DNA of 64,000 nucleotides from Scolanthus callimorphus. Taxonomy: Eukaryota; Cnidaria; Anthozoa; Actiniaria; Edwardsiidae. The stretch's first letter is position 1; every line of letters starts with the position of its first letter. Below the pieces are notes generated by a model. That model did no database searches. It worked only from the letters and a program-made list of their open reading frames with translations, and was not told where the DNA came from. Both the position numbers and the translations under genes were made by a program. Below, one piece after another: positions 10,501 through 22,241 of this stretch. The stretch covers positions 18,912,146 to 18,976,145 of the forward strand of contig CM066919.1 of assembly GCA_033964015.1 (NCBI GenBank), in the 5' to 3' direction.

Positions 10501-11934
10501 TATTTATTTGCCCTTGCTCTCTTTGTGAGGATTTTCACTACGGATCTAATTCACTTCCCGAGCACCAGGCTTACATGGATTGATCTTTACTTTATCTACA
10601 CATGGATAGTGACATTTACAAATGGATTGACTTTGATTTGCTCACGGATTGACTTTGATTTACACATGGATTGATTCTTGTTGATCACTGTCTTGGACTA
10701 AACAAAAATAAAACCGCCCAAGCACCAGCATGCAAACTCACGTCCACCTTCAAGACCATGGACACTGGACTCTATATAATATTTATTCACCTTGGCTAGT
10801 TTAGTTCATGGACTCTCCCTGAACTCTATTTCCTAGGCATTTCTTGCTTTGTTTTGCTTTATTTATTTTATTTGTACTACTATTATTTGTCTACTTAACC
10901 CCACATAATTTTTAGGATATATATATATTTTTTTCATCATATATCCCCGTAGCCACCCTTTAGATCATTCTTAGACCCAGAGGTAGTTCTGTTGTCCCAT
11001 GTTTGTCTTGTTATCCTGCATTGTTTGTCATTGCATAGTCTTAATTGTACCATTGACTGTACTGTTACCCATGTGTCATACCATAGGGTTTTTTTATTCC
11101 ATCTCACTTCATGTCTTGTTTACGTGTTCGTATTCATAGACTGTTTGTCCTCATCTGTAACTTCCCATCTTTATGAGAACATATACCGAGGGGAAAGGAG
11201 CGGAAAGAAAAAAAAAAAGTGGTCACCCCTCCCCCCCATACATGGTACCACTGGTAGCCATGTATGGTGTGTCATGTTGTGTGTATACACCTGCCTCCAT
11301 CATGTGCCTGTAACCCGTGTATCACGTGTCCGTAGCCCAGTGTAACTCTTCACCATCGTAATGCCCCTGTGATGTAACGCGACCTACACTGTTTTGTTCC
11401 TAACCCCTTAACTGTGGATGTATTGGCTACTTTATTGCATATTTTGGAAACATTAAACTTCTTTAGCCTCATCAGTGTGCATATCCTATTGGATAGTGTA
11501 CCCAGCTTGCTTTTAGTCACTATCATATATTTTTATTGTATTATTCATAGCCATTAGCATACCTGCAGTTTTTACTATCTTCCATCAATTATTTTCAAGT
11601 TTAGCCATGTAAAAGAATGGATAGAAAAGAATAACAGGTCGCGCCATGGTATGGCTAGGTTAGTAACCTTGTATAGTGTAACGGTATGGTCACCCTGTGT
11701 CATTCACCACGTGGTCAGCGGTTACCTGACCACGAGACCTCGTTCACGGTTCGGGCCTCATGGCCGCCTAGTAAAGTTTGTGGTGGATGAAAACCTGACT
11801 CGTTGTTCCTTTTAACTTACTGGCGTTGAGAATCACGCAACTCCTGGGCACGTTTTTGGAAGTCGGCGTTCAGTCGTTTTTTCTCCCGCAACGTTCGGAG
11901 TGTAGGAAGAAAAGACGGCTGAAATTCAGGCTAA
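7554..11934. mobile_element. 4.4-kb non-autonomous DNA transposon with long inverted repeats, unit A
   Basis: The ends read TTAGCCTGAATTTCAGCCGT and its complement. The inverted repeats extend roughly 330 bp on each side once the nested LTR element (9868-11825) is removed. A second inverted pair lies at about 9033-9165 and 9408-9537. The target duplication is GCGGCTG (7547-7553 and 11935-11941), and unit B has the empty site at about 29689-29695. No transposase frame is present. The superfamily is uncertain: 7-8 bp duplications suggest hAT- or P-like. Confidence 0.85.
9868..11825 (+). mobile_element. Non-autonomous LTR retrotransposon (TRIM-like) with identical LTRs
   Basis: Two 184-bp direct repeats (9868-10051 and 11642-11825) look identical by eye and have inverted ends CGCCA and TGGCG instead of the usual TG..CA. 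Immediately after the left repeat comes TGGTGATCAGCGGTTGGG, shaped like a tRNA 3'-end primer-binding site. TTG flanks both sides (9865-9867 and 11826-11828). The interior has one 73-codon ORF at 10134-10355 (MDFEDGFFVKRDAST..) after a good Kozak context, but no protease, reverse transcriptase or integrase. Identical LTRs imply a very recent insertion, mobilised in trans. Confidence 0.75.
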
Positions 11935-11941
11935 GCGGCTG

Positions 11942-13129
11942 TGAGAACCAACAGAATCGTACTACGCAAATTTCGGAGCAACAAGTGTATGTAGAAGTCA
12001 AAAGAGTTCTTCTCGTTGACAACAAGAAAAGCCGAGAGGCGAGATTCGGCGAGCAGCCAACTATGACAAACGGGTGACAAACATGAAACACTACAGTCGT
12101 GGTCTAGCGGACACGAGGCGTTTATAATAGAACAGTGGACTAAAATTACATGGAGGAACCGTAAAAGGTGGGTTTTTATTCACTTTGTAATATTGTTGTC
12201 GACTGTCGCCGTATTTGTTGTTCTAGAGCGAAGCTAGCCTAGACCACATGAAAGTCATGAACTACCCAAATACTGCTTTGCTAGATTACTTACTTGGTTA
12301 ATTAAATAAAACTTTGTTTTGATTTCCACATAACGGTAGTTAAGTGTTAGTCGATACGGTTTGATAAGTAGGAGAAATAAAAGTGTGACGGGAGACGAGT
12401 CTAAATCTTAAGTTTAATGGCGGCCATTGCGAGTTGTTTAAACTCACTTTGTAATTTCTTTTTAGGGAGATGGGAGTTCAGGCAGGATACACTAAAGTTG
12501 TTTCTACACACAGGAATAAAGGTAAACGTCGCTGTTCATTGTGTATATCGAACATTGCATTTTGATATAGTTTGAATCCGAGACGACTCGCGAATCGGCA
12601 GGATCGGAAAGGAGTAACTTAGGATTTGACTTAACTTAGAACAGAACAGAAACCTTTATTTAATTAATAGTCCAAGACCGAACGACCGAGTCGTGACATG
12701 TTTTGGAAAGCGATGGAATGTCACAAAAATGAAAACTAGAAGAGAAAAACAAGACTTCAAGGCAAGCTAGTATTTTTGACACCTGCCAACTTCCTCTCAC
12801 AACTGCGGGTTATGCGTGTTTTCCTCGCCTAAAATTCGACATTCTGGATTTCCCCTTCTAGAAAACACGGTAAGGATGGGAAAATTATGTCATTTGTTTT
12901 TGTTTTCCTGCTACCACAGGCCTCTCTTCTCTGCATTTCACAAGTTGACATGTCTAAGAAATAGAAAACTGAAATTGATCTATAACTCAAGAAAACAAAA
13001 ACTTAATTACAAACTACGGTAATCCTATTGTTATTTGCACCCATGTTGGATTGTAGACTGTCAGAGTGGCAGTGTACTTATTGATGAACTAACCCCTTTT
13101 CTCTGAACTTCCTTCCTGCAATAAAGGGG
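11942..13129. other. Shared spacer with a possible small exon
   Basis: This matches 29696-30846 in unit B. It holds the rest of the ORF interrupted at 7557 (in frame to about 12077) and a possible 56-bp exon at 12466-12521 (acceptor TTCTTTTTAG, donor AAAG then GTAAAC). In unit B the equivalent (30232-30286) is one base shorter. A further acceptor-like tract TTTTCCTGCTACCACAG ends at about 12919. No product can be named. Confidence 0.3.
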
Positions 13130-13136
13130 TGGGTCA

Positions 13137-15240
13137 CGATCTAGACTAAAACTACATACGAGTAACATACGACTACATACGACTACATACGAGTAACATA
13201 CGACTACATACGAGTACATACGAGTAACATACGAGTAACATACGAGTACATACGAGTACATACGAGTAACATACGAGTACATACGAGTAACATACGAGTA
13301 ACATACGAGTAACATACGAGTACATACAAGTAACATACGAGTAACATACGAGTACATACGGGTGAAAAAAATGAAAACCTCTTTTTAAGCTTTTTTTAGC
13401 GAATGAAAAAATTTTCATCTTTGATCGTCCTATATAATTTGATCGTCTATATATTTTATTCCATTAGTGGGTGGTGGGAAGGGTCACTAGTGGGTGGTGG
13501 GTGGGTTCACCAGTGGATGGTGGGGGTCACTAGTCGGTAGTGGATGGGGTCACTAGTCGGTAGTGGATGGGGTCACTAGTGAGGAAAGTGGGTGGGGTCA
13601 CTAGTGGGTAGTGGGTGGGGTCACTAGTGGGTGTTTGGTTGGGTCACTAGTGGTGGGTCATAAGTGGGTGGGGTCACAAGTGGGTAGTGGGTGGGGTCAC
13701 TAGTGGGTGTTTGGTTGGGTCACTAGTGGTGGGTCATAAGTGGGTGGGGTCACTAGTGGGTGGGGGGTGGAGTCACTAGTGGTTGGTGGGTGGGATAACT
13801 AGTGGGTGGGGTCACTAGTGGGTGGGGTCACTAGTGGATGGTGGGTGGGGTCACTAGTGGGTATTGGGTGGGGTCACTAGTGGGTAGTGGATGGTGTCAC
13901 TAGTGGGTGGGGTCACTAGTGGATGGTGGGTGGGGTCACTAGTGGGTAGTGGGTGGGATCACTAGTGGGTAGTGGATGGTGTCACTAGTGGGTAGTGGGT
14001 GGGGTCACTAGTGGGTGTTTGGTGGGGTCACTAGTGGAAGGTTGGTGGGGTCACTAGTGGGTGGTGGGTGGGATCACTAGTGGGTGCTTGTTGGGGTTAT
14101 AAGTGGGTAGGGTCACTTGTGGGTAGTGGGTGGGGTCACTAGTGGGTGTTTGGTGGGGTCATAAGTGGGTGGGGTCACTTGTTGTAGTGGGTAGGGTCGC
14201 TAGTGGGTGTTTGGTGGGGTTATAAGTGGGTTGGGTCATAAGTGGGTGGGATCACTAGTGAGTAGTGGGCTGGGTCACTGGTGGGTATTTGGTGGGCCAT
14301 TAGTGGGTGGGGTCACTAGTGGGTGTTGGGTGGAGTTACTAGTAGGTGGTGGGTGGGATCACTAGTGGGTGTGGGTGGTGGGTTTACAACTGATATTTAT
14401 GCTATATGTGATTTCTTACTTGTTGAAATCACATGAAAAACAGAAAAACCCACTACCCACTAGTAACAACAACAACCACTATTGACCCAACCCACCACCC
14501 ACTAGTGACCCAACCAAACCAAACAACCAACCACGCACTAGTGACCCCACCCACCACTAGTGACCCCACCCACTAGTTATCCCACCCACCAACCACTAGT
14601 GACTCCACCCACCACCCACTAGTGACCCCACCCACTTATGACCACCACTAGTGACCCAACCAAACACCCACTAGTGACCCCACCCACTACCCACTTGTGA
14701 CCCCACCCACTTATGACCCACCACTAGTGACCCAACCAAACACCCACTAGTGACCCCACCCACTACCCACTAGTGACCCCACCCACTTTTCTCACTAGTG
14801 ACCCCATCCACTACCGACTAGTGACCCCATCCACTACCGACTAGTGACCCCACCCACCATCCACTGGTGAACCCACCCACCACCCACTAGTGACCCTTCC
14901 CACCACCCACTAATGGAATAAAATATATAGACGATCAAATTATATAGGACGATCAAAGATGAAAATTTTTTCATTCGCTAAAAAAAGCTTAAAAAGAGGT
15001 TTCATTTTTTTCACCCGTATGTACTCGTATGTTACTCGTATGTACTCGTATGTTACTCGTATGTTACTCGTATGTTACTCGTATGTTACTCGTATGTTAC
15101 TCGTATGTACTCGTATGTACTTGTATGTTACTCGTATGTTACTCGTATGTACTCGTATGTAGTCGTATGTTACTCGTATGTAGTCGTATGTAGTCGTATG
15201 TTACTCGTATGTTACTCGTATGTAGTTTTAGTCTAGATCG
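13137..15240. mobile_element. 2.1-kb foldback element made of inverted minisatellites
   Basis: The outer ends are CGATCTAGACTAAAAC and its exact complement. Inside each end lies an array of 10-11-bp repeats (ACATACGAGTA type, 13153-13363 and 15010-15225), then an A-rich segment, then a G-rich minisatellite of GGGTCACTAGTGGGTGG units (13465-14390) inverted at about 14445-14905. A 50-bp centre (14391-14445) carries its own small hairpin. The target duplication is TGGGTCA (13130-13136 and 15241-15247). Unit B has the uninterrupted site at about 31291-31297. Architecture and duplication match FB/foldback-type DNA elements. There is no coding capacity. Confidence 0.9.
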
Positions 15241-15247
15241 TGGGTCA

Positions 15248-15970
15248 CCACTGTATTCACCTTGCTTTTGGCAAAACACTTTATTCTGTTCCATATTAAT
15301 GTTTCTATGCCCAAAAAACAAAGGTTTCCCTAATTGAGTTTTATTATTGAACACTTATTTTTTGTGCATCATAATAACACTGGTACAGTACATCTGTAAC
15401 ATAAAACTAGTACCCAGGTAATATAAACACTAAACTGTAATCCTTAATAGCTGTGGACCCGGGGGCAGTGCGGGCTGAGCTTTTTGAAACTATATATTTT
15501 TTGTATTTACACATAAAAAAGAAAAGGAACAGAAGAACCTTTTTGTTTGTTGTTTTTGTTTCTGTTGTGACATTAGGCTCAGTAGGGGTTAAGATTACAT
15601 TGTGACATATTTTCATCAAAATATATGTGAGGTGAAAACATGGAAAATAGAAATTACATCCACACTTCATTTTTTGCCTGTTCGGCACCCCCACTTTTTA
15701 GGGTGCTCTTCCTCCCCTGTGTTATCCCAACTGTTTGGGAGGTAGTATGACCCTGAAGGGAAGATAATACCAGACTGGACTATTTAAGATATCCAAGGTG
15801 TTTATATCTGACCTAAATGAAAACTCAGGTTGGATCGAAGCTTAAATCTGAGATCCAAGTGGGAATGTGTGAATTTCCCAACTGGGATAAAAAAAATTCA
15901 TTTTGGCATAGGTAGCATGTTAATTTAGTGAATGCAGAAACAACAACATTGTATTTGCATCCATTCAGGA
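15248..15970. other. AT-rich spacer shared with unit B, no gene seen
   Basis: The equivalent in unit B is 31298-32020. It is AT-rich with T-runs and no exon-like open frame of note. It abuts a LINE remnant on the right. Confidence 0.4.
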
Positions 15971-15971
15971 C

Positions 15972-16271
15972 TTTAACTCCCTCATACAGCCATATTTTCA
16001 TTACTGTAGTGCTGTATGGGGGACATGTGGCAAAGGGATGGCAAACACCCTCCAGATACTCCAAAACAGGGCAGCCAGGGTTTTGACCTTCTCAAATTAT
16101 GATAAACGGTCAAGAGATTTACTTAATGAGCTGGAGTGGGACAATCTTGAGACCAGGAGGGACAAACAGCTAGCATTGATGATGTACAAAACCCAAAATG
16201 GAGGAATCCCAGATTACCTCTCAAATATTTTCTTGTATTCCTATCAAACTCATAAGTATAATTTTAAGTAG
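15972..16271 (+). pseudogene. LINE reverse-transcriptase C-terminal fragment, unit A
   Basis: The translation from SLIQPYFHYCSAVWGTCGKG through TLQILQNRAARVLTFSNYD to GGIPDYLSNIF is the classical C-terminal end of CR1/jockey-like LINE reverse transcriptases. Catalytic motifs are absent, and AT-rich sequence follows. The same fragment stands in unit B at 32021-32320, so it predates the duplication. Confidence 0.85.
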
Positions 16272-16602
16272 AGTTTTTCAGCTCCTGCTTAAAAATTAAG
16301 CCCTAGAACATCTTAAAGAAAACAATTTTGAGCTATCAGAATTGTCAATATATTAAATATAACTTTTTAATAATTTATGTATTTTATATTATTCATTATC
16401 TTTGTATCTTTCATTATCTTTGTATCTACCATTATCCCTATATTTTATTGTATATATATTTTAAATTGTACATAATATGTGAGTTAGATTATATTAATAG
16501 TTAGATACCGTGTAATGCGCTTTTGATCATTATATGTTAAAAAGCACACTATAAATCAATAAATTATTATTTATTATTATATAACTCAATCTATACTGAG
16601 CA

Positions 16603-19239
16603 AACAGGGGACTTTTTTGTTTATGCCATGCGCAATAACCGCTGCTCTCCAAGTTTACATTGCAGACTCAACTCAGGGAAAAGCACTGTTGAGTAACACG
16701 AATTTGTAATCAAATAGCGCTCTATTTCTATTTCTCGTTTGTTTTGTTTTTATTCTGAAAGCGGGAAGGACAAAATAAAACGTTTATTCAGCTGCCTGTA
16801 TATTGCAAATAAAAATTGTTTGATTTTAGGATCTGTGGACCTTCATCTGTTTAAACTGGGTCAGACTGAAATTCAGACTGCAGTGCAAGAAAAATGACGT
16901 TGTTTTTGTTTAGCAATCGTAACGATTTCCTTTTTTATCCTATCAGTTTACCCTGATATTTCGGGGCCTTCCAGTGGAATTAGATCAAGTGGAAAGATGT
17001 CATTGTTTTGGGTTGAGAAATAAAAGTTCTGCACCATGCAGATACATAAATTTTGCTTGAAAAACCTTGTCACACTGTTTTAGTATAATGGAAAAAAAAA
17101 TGTCATGGTGACATAACAAACATGTTGATTAGTTTGTGTCATAACCTTTCCACCCTTCCCTGGGATTAAATGGTGGATTATGTCCATGAAAAGGATGAGA
17201 CTCCAAACTGGTGAACTTTTTATTGTGCTATTTATAACTAACAGAGTATTCTGACAAGTTCTGTAATAGTGGAACCTGGGCAGTTGACAAAATTACACCT
17301 GTTGACAACATTGGGTTTTGAGGTGGCAAACATAATTTTCACACGAAAAATTGAATCAAAGAGGATTTTGATACAGCACTGTGATGTTCTTCAGAGCAGT
17401 AAACTATCTGTAGTGAAATCTCTTAAAAGTAGCCCCTGCTATAGTTCTACTTCTGAAAATCAATCCATGAAATGCTCTCGTAATACTGTAACATCTAACA
17501 TGTTGCATCCCTGAACCACCAGCACTTGTGCTAGAAATTGCTATTTGGTTGCAGGATGCAGTTGTTTTGTGTCATCCAGGCAAGAATGGCATTATGTTCC
17601 TTTTGTGAATTGGGCATATACATGTACACCTACACCTTCGGAACCTGCAACAAACAATGCACAGCAAGTTTCTGAATGTCCTACCCTCTATTATATCTTT
17701 TATCGGGTGCTTCTAAAAAACTTTCCTTTTTAATGCATGTGAAACGACATTTGTATTATTACAGTCACACCGGTTGTTCTATTTGCTCTTAACACTGATG
17801 GACAACACTGATGGACAATTTTGGTATCAAATTGCAATTTCTCGTGAGCAACTTTAATTCACCACATGTCTGAGCACTGGAGGGGCAGACCATAATTGAA
17901 CGATTTTGGAAACAAAATATTTCAAGTTCTGGTAAAATATCATGAAGACAGATACAAAAGATTTTTGGAATTTGATTCAAGCAAGTTGTCCATCAATGTT
18001 GCTAGGCAATATTGCAAAATTGTAGGGAAGCGAACATCTCGTTTCACTGTAACATGATCTACAATTTCCACTCACAAGTCAAATGGTTTATCAAAAAATC
18101 CAATTTCTCACCAAATTTATTTTTAAATTCAGTAAGTATACACAACTAGCAGTGCTTTTTTATACCACCTCAGATCTCAATTTATTTTGCTTTCTGGGCA
18201 AACAAACTGAGCACTTCAGTTCTTGCAACAGCTATTTCAGTGAAAATATTTCTAAGGAGCATGCCCAAGCATAGGTGTCCTGTAGGTGAACACACCAAAA
18301 AATCCTTAACTTCCCCCATTATTTCCAAAAAATTAGCACCACACAATGAAGACATATAGAATATAGTTTTGTTTTCGAGAGATACTTCAGTGGCACAACG
18401 AGCAGTTTTCGAAAAATGTTCAATTAATTAATATTCATGAGACAACATTTTCAAGCAGATTTTAGAACTCGAGTGAAGACCCGATTTTGCTGCCGATCTC
18501 AAGGAAATCAAATGGTTTCATTTAAACTGGGTCCTAGAAACTGCGTGTGACTTATTTCCAGATCTAATATTCCCCGTGAGGAAAGTGGGAGTCCAAGAAC
18601 AACAACCACTGAAACTCATGTGCGTAACAGTCGAACCAAAAACACATAACGTCCCCCATTTTCTGTTTCATCCCCGTTAGATAAACGAATTTCAAAATGA
18701 TAGTACTTCCATTTTTCACTGACAACTCTGTGGTACAACGACTAGATTTTGAAAGCACATTCTGGCAAGACGATAAGAAATCGGCTTTTTGCATTACAGC
18801 AAGGAAGCTCAACGAAAGATTCCACAAAACCCCTTGGTGCGATTTCTCAAAGAGAGACCTACATAAGCCAACAGTAATTAAAAGCTTACCTTGGCGGATA
18901 ATTTGACACTTCACCTTTCAGCTGCTGGCAGAAAGTTAACTTGGGAATTCCACCACAGATCACAGACATCCGCCATATTAAATCGAAATCCTTGAATAGA
19001 GCTGCTTTGCCGAAGCGAATAGCGTAGCAATTTCAAGCTCAAACTGCTCAAAATTAATTCCCCAAGTACAAATATTGTTTCTGTTGAACTCCGTTTGTGG
19101 TTTACATTACTTATTCCCGCATACAAATGGAGAAATTAACTCGGTCGACACGACAACAAACCAGCATTTGCTCAGCTGAAGACAAATCAGGCCTATCAGG
19201 CCGTACATCTGCGCATGCGTCACATAAAGGTCCCCTGCT
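16603..19239. mobile_element. 2.6-kb non-autonomous DNA transposon, unit A
   Basis: A 9-bp target duplication TACTGAGCA (16594-16602 and 19240-19248; at least the 8 bp ACTGAGCA is certain) flanks it. The ends are AACAGGGGAC and, inverted, AGCAGGGGAC. Unit B has the empty site at about 32626-32634. CAGGGG-type ends with about 8-bp duplications suggest a hAT-like element. Several short ORFs (17269-17514, 18697-18906) have no recognisable transposase motifs. Confidence 0.8.
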
Positions 19240-20058
19240 TACTGAGCATACATTACTGGCAAAATTTGTGATTGCATCTAGAATTTAGGTTCTGGTCATG
19301 TAAATATTTTTTGGCAAAAAGATGTCAAACAAATAACCTTTGGAAAAATGTAAAACAACCAAATCATCAAGTACTGTTTTACCCTTGAAATGACAGATTG
19401 AAATGCTTCAAATCTTTTTTCAATGTGTGCTTCCAGAAAATACCCCCCCCCCCCCCTCCCCTCCACACACACACACAGAGCAGGTGTTGAAAATGTGACC
19501 TCCCTACCCATCTGATATTTCCAAAGGAAAATACAGTACTTGTATGGAAGAAATCAGGTAATTGACCTGCCCCCACCCCTCTGGAATTTCCTTTCTCTTC
19601 GGTGGTGATGCAATTTGCATCCTTTACCATGTCAAGCATCCCGGTTCTTCTTCTCCATGGACACCTCTTGGCCTCCACTCTTTAACATTCCTTAATATTA
19701 ATATCTGATGTGCCAAATACAGTAAACTGTTTTTGATAAATCCGTGAAATAGCATACTTAGCACTAATGCACTCTAATTTCTTTGTTCTCTAATGTGCTG
19801 TCTTGACAAATACACTTTGAATATTATATGTCTTCACGGGTCTAGGAAAACCACTCTCGAAACTGAACGAGATGGAATTAGTCAATCATAGACTAAACAA
19901 TTAGAAATCATTTCATTCATTCTTGATTTCATGAATTCATCACTAAAATGTACATGTATAGTATCCAATTAGCCATGCATGGTATTATTTAAGACTGGAA
20001 AATAGAAGATTTGTCTTTAAGCTTCATCATACTTATTGCTTTTCTCTTTCAATTTCAG

Positions 20059-20155
20059 CAACAAAGCAGCAGCCAGAAATGGCTCTTGGACAGGCCAAAA
20101 ATTATATAAATAGTTTTACATGGACTGCAGAACAGACTTTGAAGTTCATAAGAGA
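20059..20155 (+). CDS. Possible exon with SANT/Myb-like peptide, unit A
   Basis: An acceptor (TCTTTCAATTTCAG) and a donor (GAGA then GTATGT) bound 97 bp that translate in one frame to TKQQPEMALGQAKNYINSFT, then WTAEQTLKFIRE. W-T-x-E-x-T-L-x-x-I is the start of SANT/Myb- or MADF-like DNA-binding helices, which in animals occur both in host factors and in transposon-encoded proteins. Unit B keeps it unchanged at 33444-33540. No partner exon is securely identified. Confidence 0.35.
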
Positions 20156-21956
20156 GTATGTATGGCAATGAGAAATAAGATGGAAAACTTTACAGAAAAC
20201 AGTGGAAGGGCAAGGGCTACCCACCCCCCCTCCTCCCCCCTGCCATCCATGAATTAGAATACAATTATGTAATGGCATCGCCTTGTCTCCTCTTTCTTTT
20301 CCAAGTTTACATTTATTACACTTTTTTTAATACTTTATTGTAATAATGGCACATGCATCCCATGGTGTACTGTCACAATAATGACTATCTATGTCTATGT
20401 ATTATGATTTCTAAATACTTGTCAAGAATCAGTTTAATGCATTTGCAGTGCTTTATTTAAGGGGATGTAAATGCATCAACCAACTTTGTCTACAATTAGC
20501 CTATGCCAGCTAGTGAAAATGCAATGCTGCTGCAATTCAATTATAGCTGAGGTACTAAGATGATATTATACATAAAAATTAGTATAGCCTGCTCATGACT
20601 CTGTCTTGTGTTTTTGAAAAGAAAATGTATCCATGATTGTTATATCATCTGGTTTGTGAACATTAAAACAATAGATTACTTGCTCTAGATTTCCATGAAC
20701 TGAAGACTCCTCATTTGCACCATATAAATCTCCAGCTTGTTAAAATCTTTTGTTACATCATTGTGTTAACTAAATTAACCATACATCATACATGATGGGT
20801 TTTGAACATAGGGTAGGTAGTTTTTTTTCTTTGGGAATTTCAGCAAAGTGTGGTTCCACAATATATCCATACCCCTCCCCCATGGAAATTCTGGAGGGAT
20901 GGGGATCAATTTACCTGATCTTTTCCATACAAGTACTGTATTTTTACCAACCTTTCGAGAGGGAGGGTATGGATATTTTCTGGGACCACACAATTAAAAA
21001 AAATGCCCTCTCATGCGTCTTTTAGGGAAACATCCATGTAATGTGCATGGGATCGACTAGGAAAGGTACAACTCTTCACTCACCTTTGTGTAATGTTATG
21101 TTCCAAGCCCTCCGAGAACAATTCCGTAACTCATAAAGTGGTAGCTCTTAAAAGGACCATTAATGTAATGGAAATGGTCCCTCCCCTGAAAAGCTCACGA
21201 ATTGGGATGGCCCTTCCCTTACCATTCCTTCCCTTACTATTGGAATTTCCAATACATACAAAGCAGGATAAATACAAATACCAAAATTGACAACCAACTT
21301 TTCTGAATTTCTCTGCTCATTCCATGGTGGGTATTTTCTTGAATCTTTTATGAATATATTGACAAATAAAAGCTTTTCTCTTTATGGTATGTTTGTGCTT
21401 TGTTAGAATCATTCCATTGGGTAGGTTATAGTCTTCCACACAGCCAGTCCACAGTGACAAACAATGTACCCATGACAACCATGTTTTATTCTCACGGAAA
21501 CATGTAACCGGGAGCTCCGCTTTTAGCCAGTGGCTAAATCTATATATTATCGTTAGTCTTTCTGTAAACCTAATTGGATATCGAGGATAATGTTTTAATG
21601 AAGACATTTTTTCACAATAATGATTTCAAAAGCATAACAAATCTGATAATTTCATTTTTCTTGAGAAATTCCAATTTTTGCAATTAGCGTTATTTGAAGG
21701 TAGTTGTCATGTATCTAAATATGTGTTTACCTTTCAATTTCACCTTTTCCTGTTTGTCTTCAGAAGGTCTAAATAAAAAATCCAAGATGGCCGCCACTGC
21801 GTCACGTGATAAGCGTTGCCATGGTAACAAAATATGTTAAAATATTGCTCTCGATGAAATTATTCTACTGACCAATTTTGATGATGATCCATAGTATAGA
21901 AAACGAGTTTTGAGCAATATTCCCTTTTTTCAGGCAAATGGGTTTTGAGCCATGCC
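20156..21956. other. Non-coding spacer, unit A
   Basis: It holds a small inverted repeat at about 20850-20990 (GTGGTTCCACAATATATCCA against TATGGATATTTTCTGGGACC), part of which is related in inverse orientation to about 19530-19595. No gene is seen. The equivalent in unit B (33541-37768) is longer because of the 2.4-kb element. Confidence 0.4.
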
Positions 21957-22241
21957 TTACTGCGATTTCATAATTCTGCGAACTCTCGCTAACGATTTCC
22001 AGCCGTCAAACCGCCTTCTGGCTTCCGCCAATCAAACTCCCGAGTCCTTTTGTTGTTACCCATTGTGCTTTTTGATTGGCCAGCACGTAACCGTTTTAGC
22101 ACTGCTTAGGCGCTGGCCAATCAAAAAGCACAAAGAGTAACGACGAAAAAGACTCGGGCGTTTGATTGGCGGAAGCCAGAAGGCGGTTTTACGGTTGGAA
22201 ATCGTTAGCGAGAGTTCGCAGAATTATGAAAATCGCAGTAA
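21957..22241. mobile_element. CCAAT-containing palindromic MITE at the A/B junction
   Basis: The arms of roughly 110 bp start TTACTGCGATTT and contain GCCAATCAAA on both sides, so the element carries inverted CCAAT boxes. It lies about 100 bp before UNC-93A copy B. Another copy stands at the same place before copy C (37769-38053), and a remnant lies in intron 1 of copy D (56275-56312 and 56838-56870), split by another MITE. Confidence 0.75.

Noticed and set aside
13061..15162. Open frames rich in Y, S, V and R over the short repeats
   Set aside because: They are produced by 10-11-bp repeats of the foldback arms and have no coding character.
13150..15230. CRISPR-like alternation of repeats and spacers
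   Set aside because: The repeats are contiguous and degenerate with no unique spacers, the context is eukaryotic, and the structure is an inverted foldback element.
16603..19239. Transposase gene in the 2.6-kb element
   Set aside because: Only short, unlinked frames on both strands with no catalytic motifs; treated as non-autonomous.
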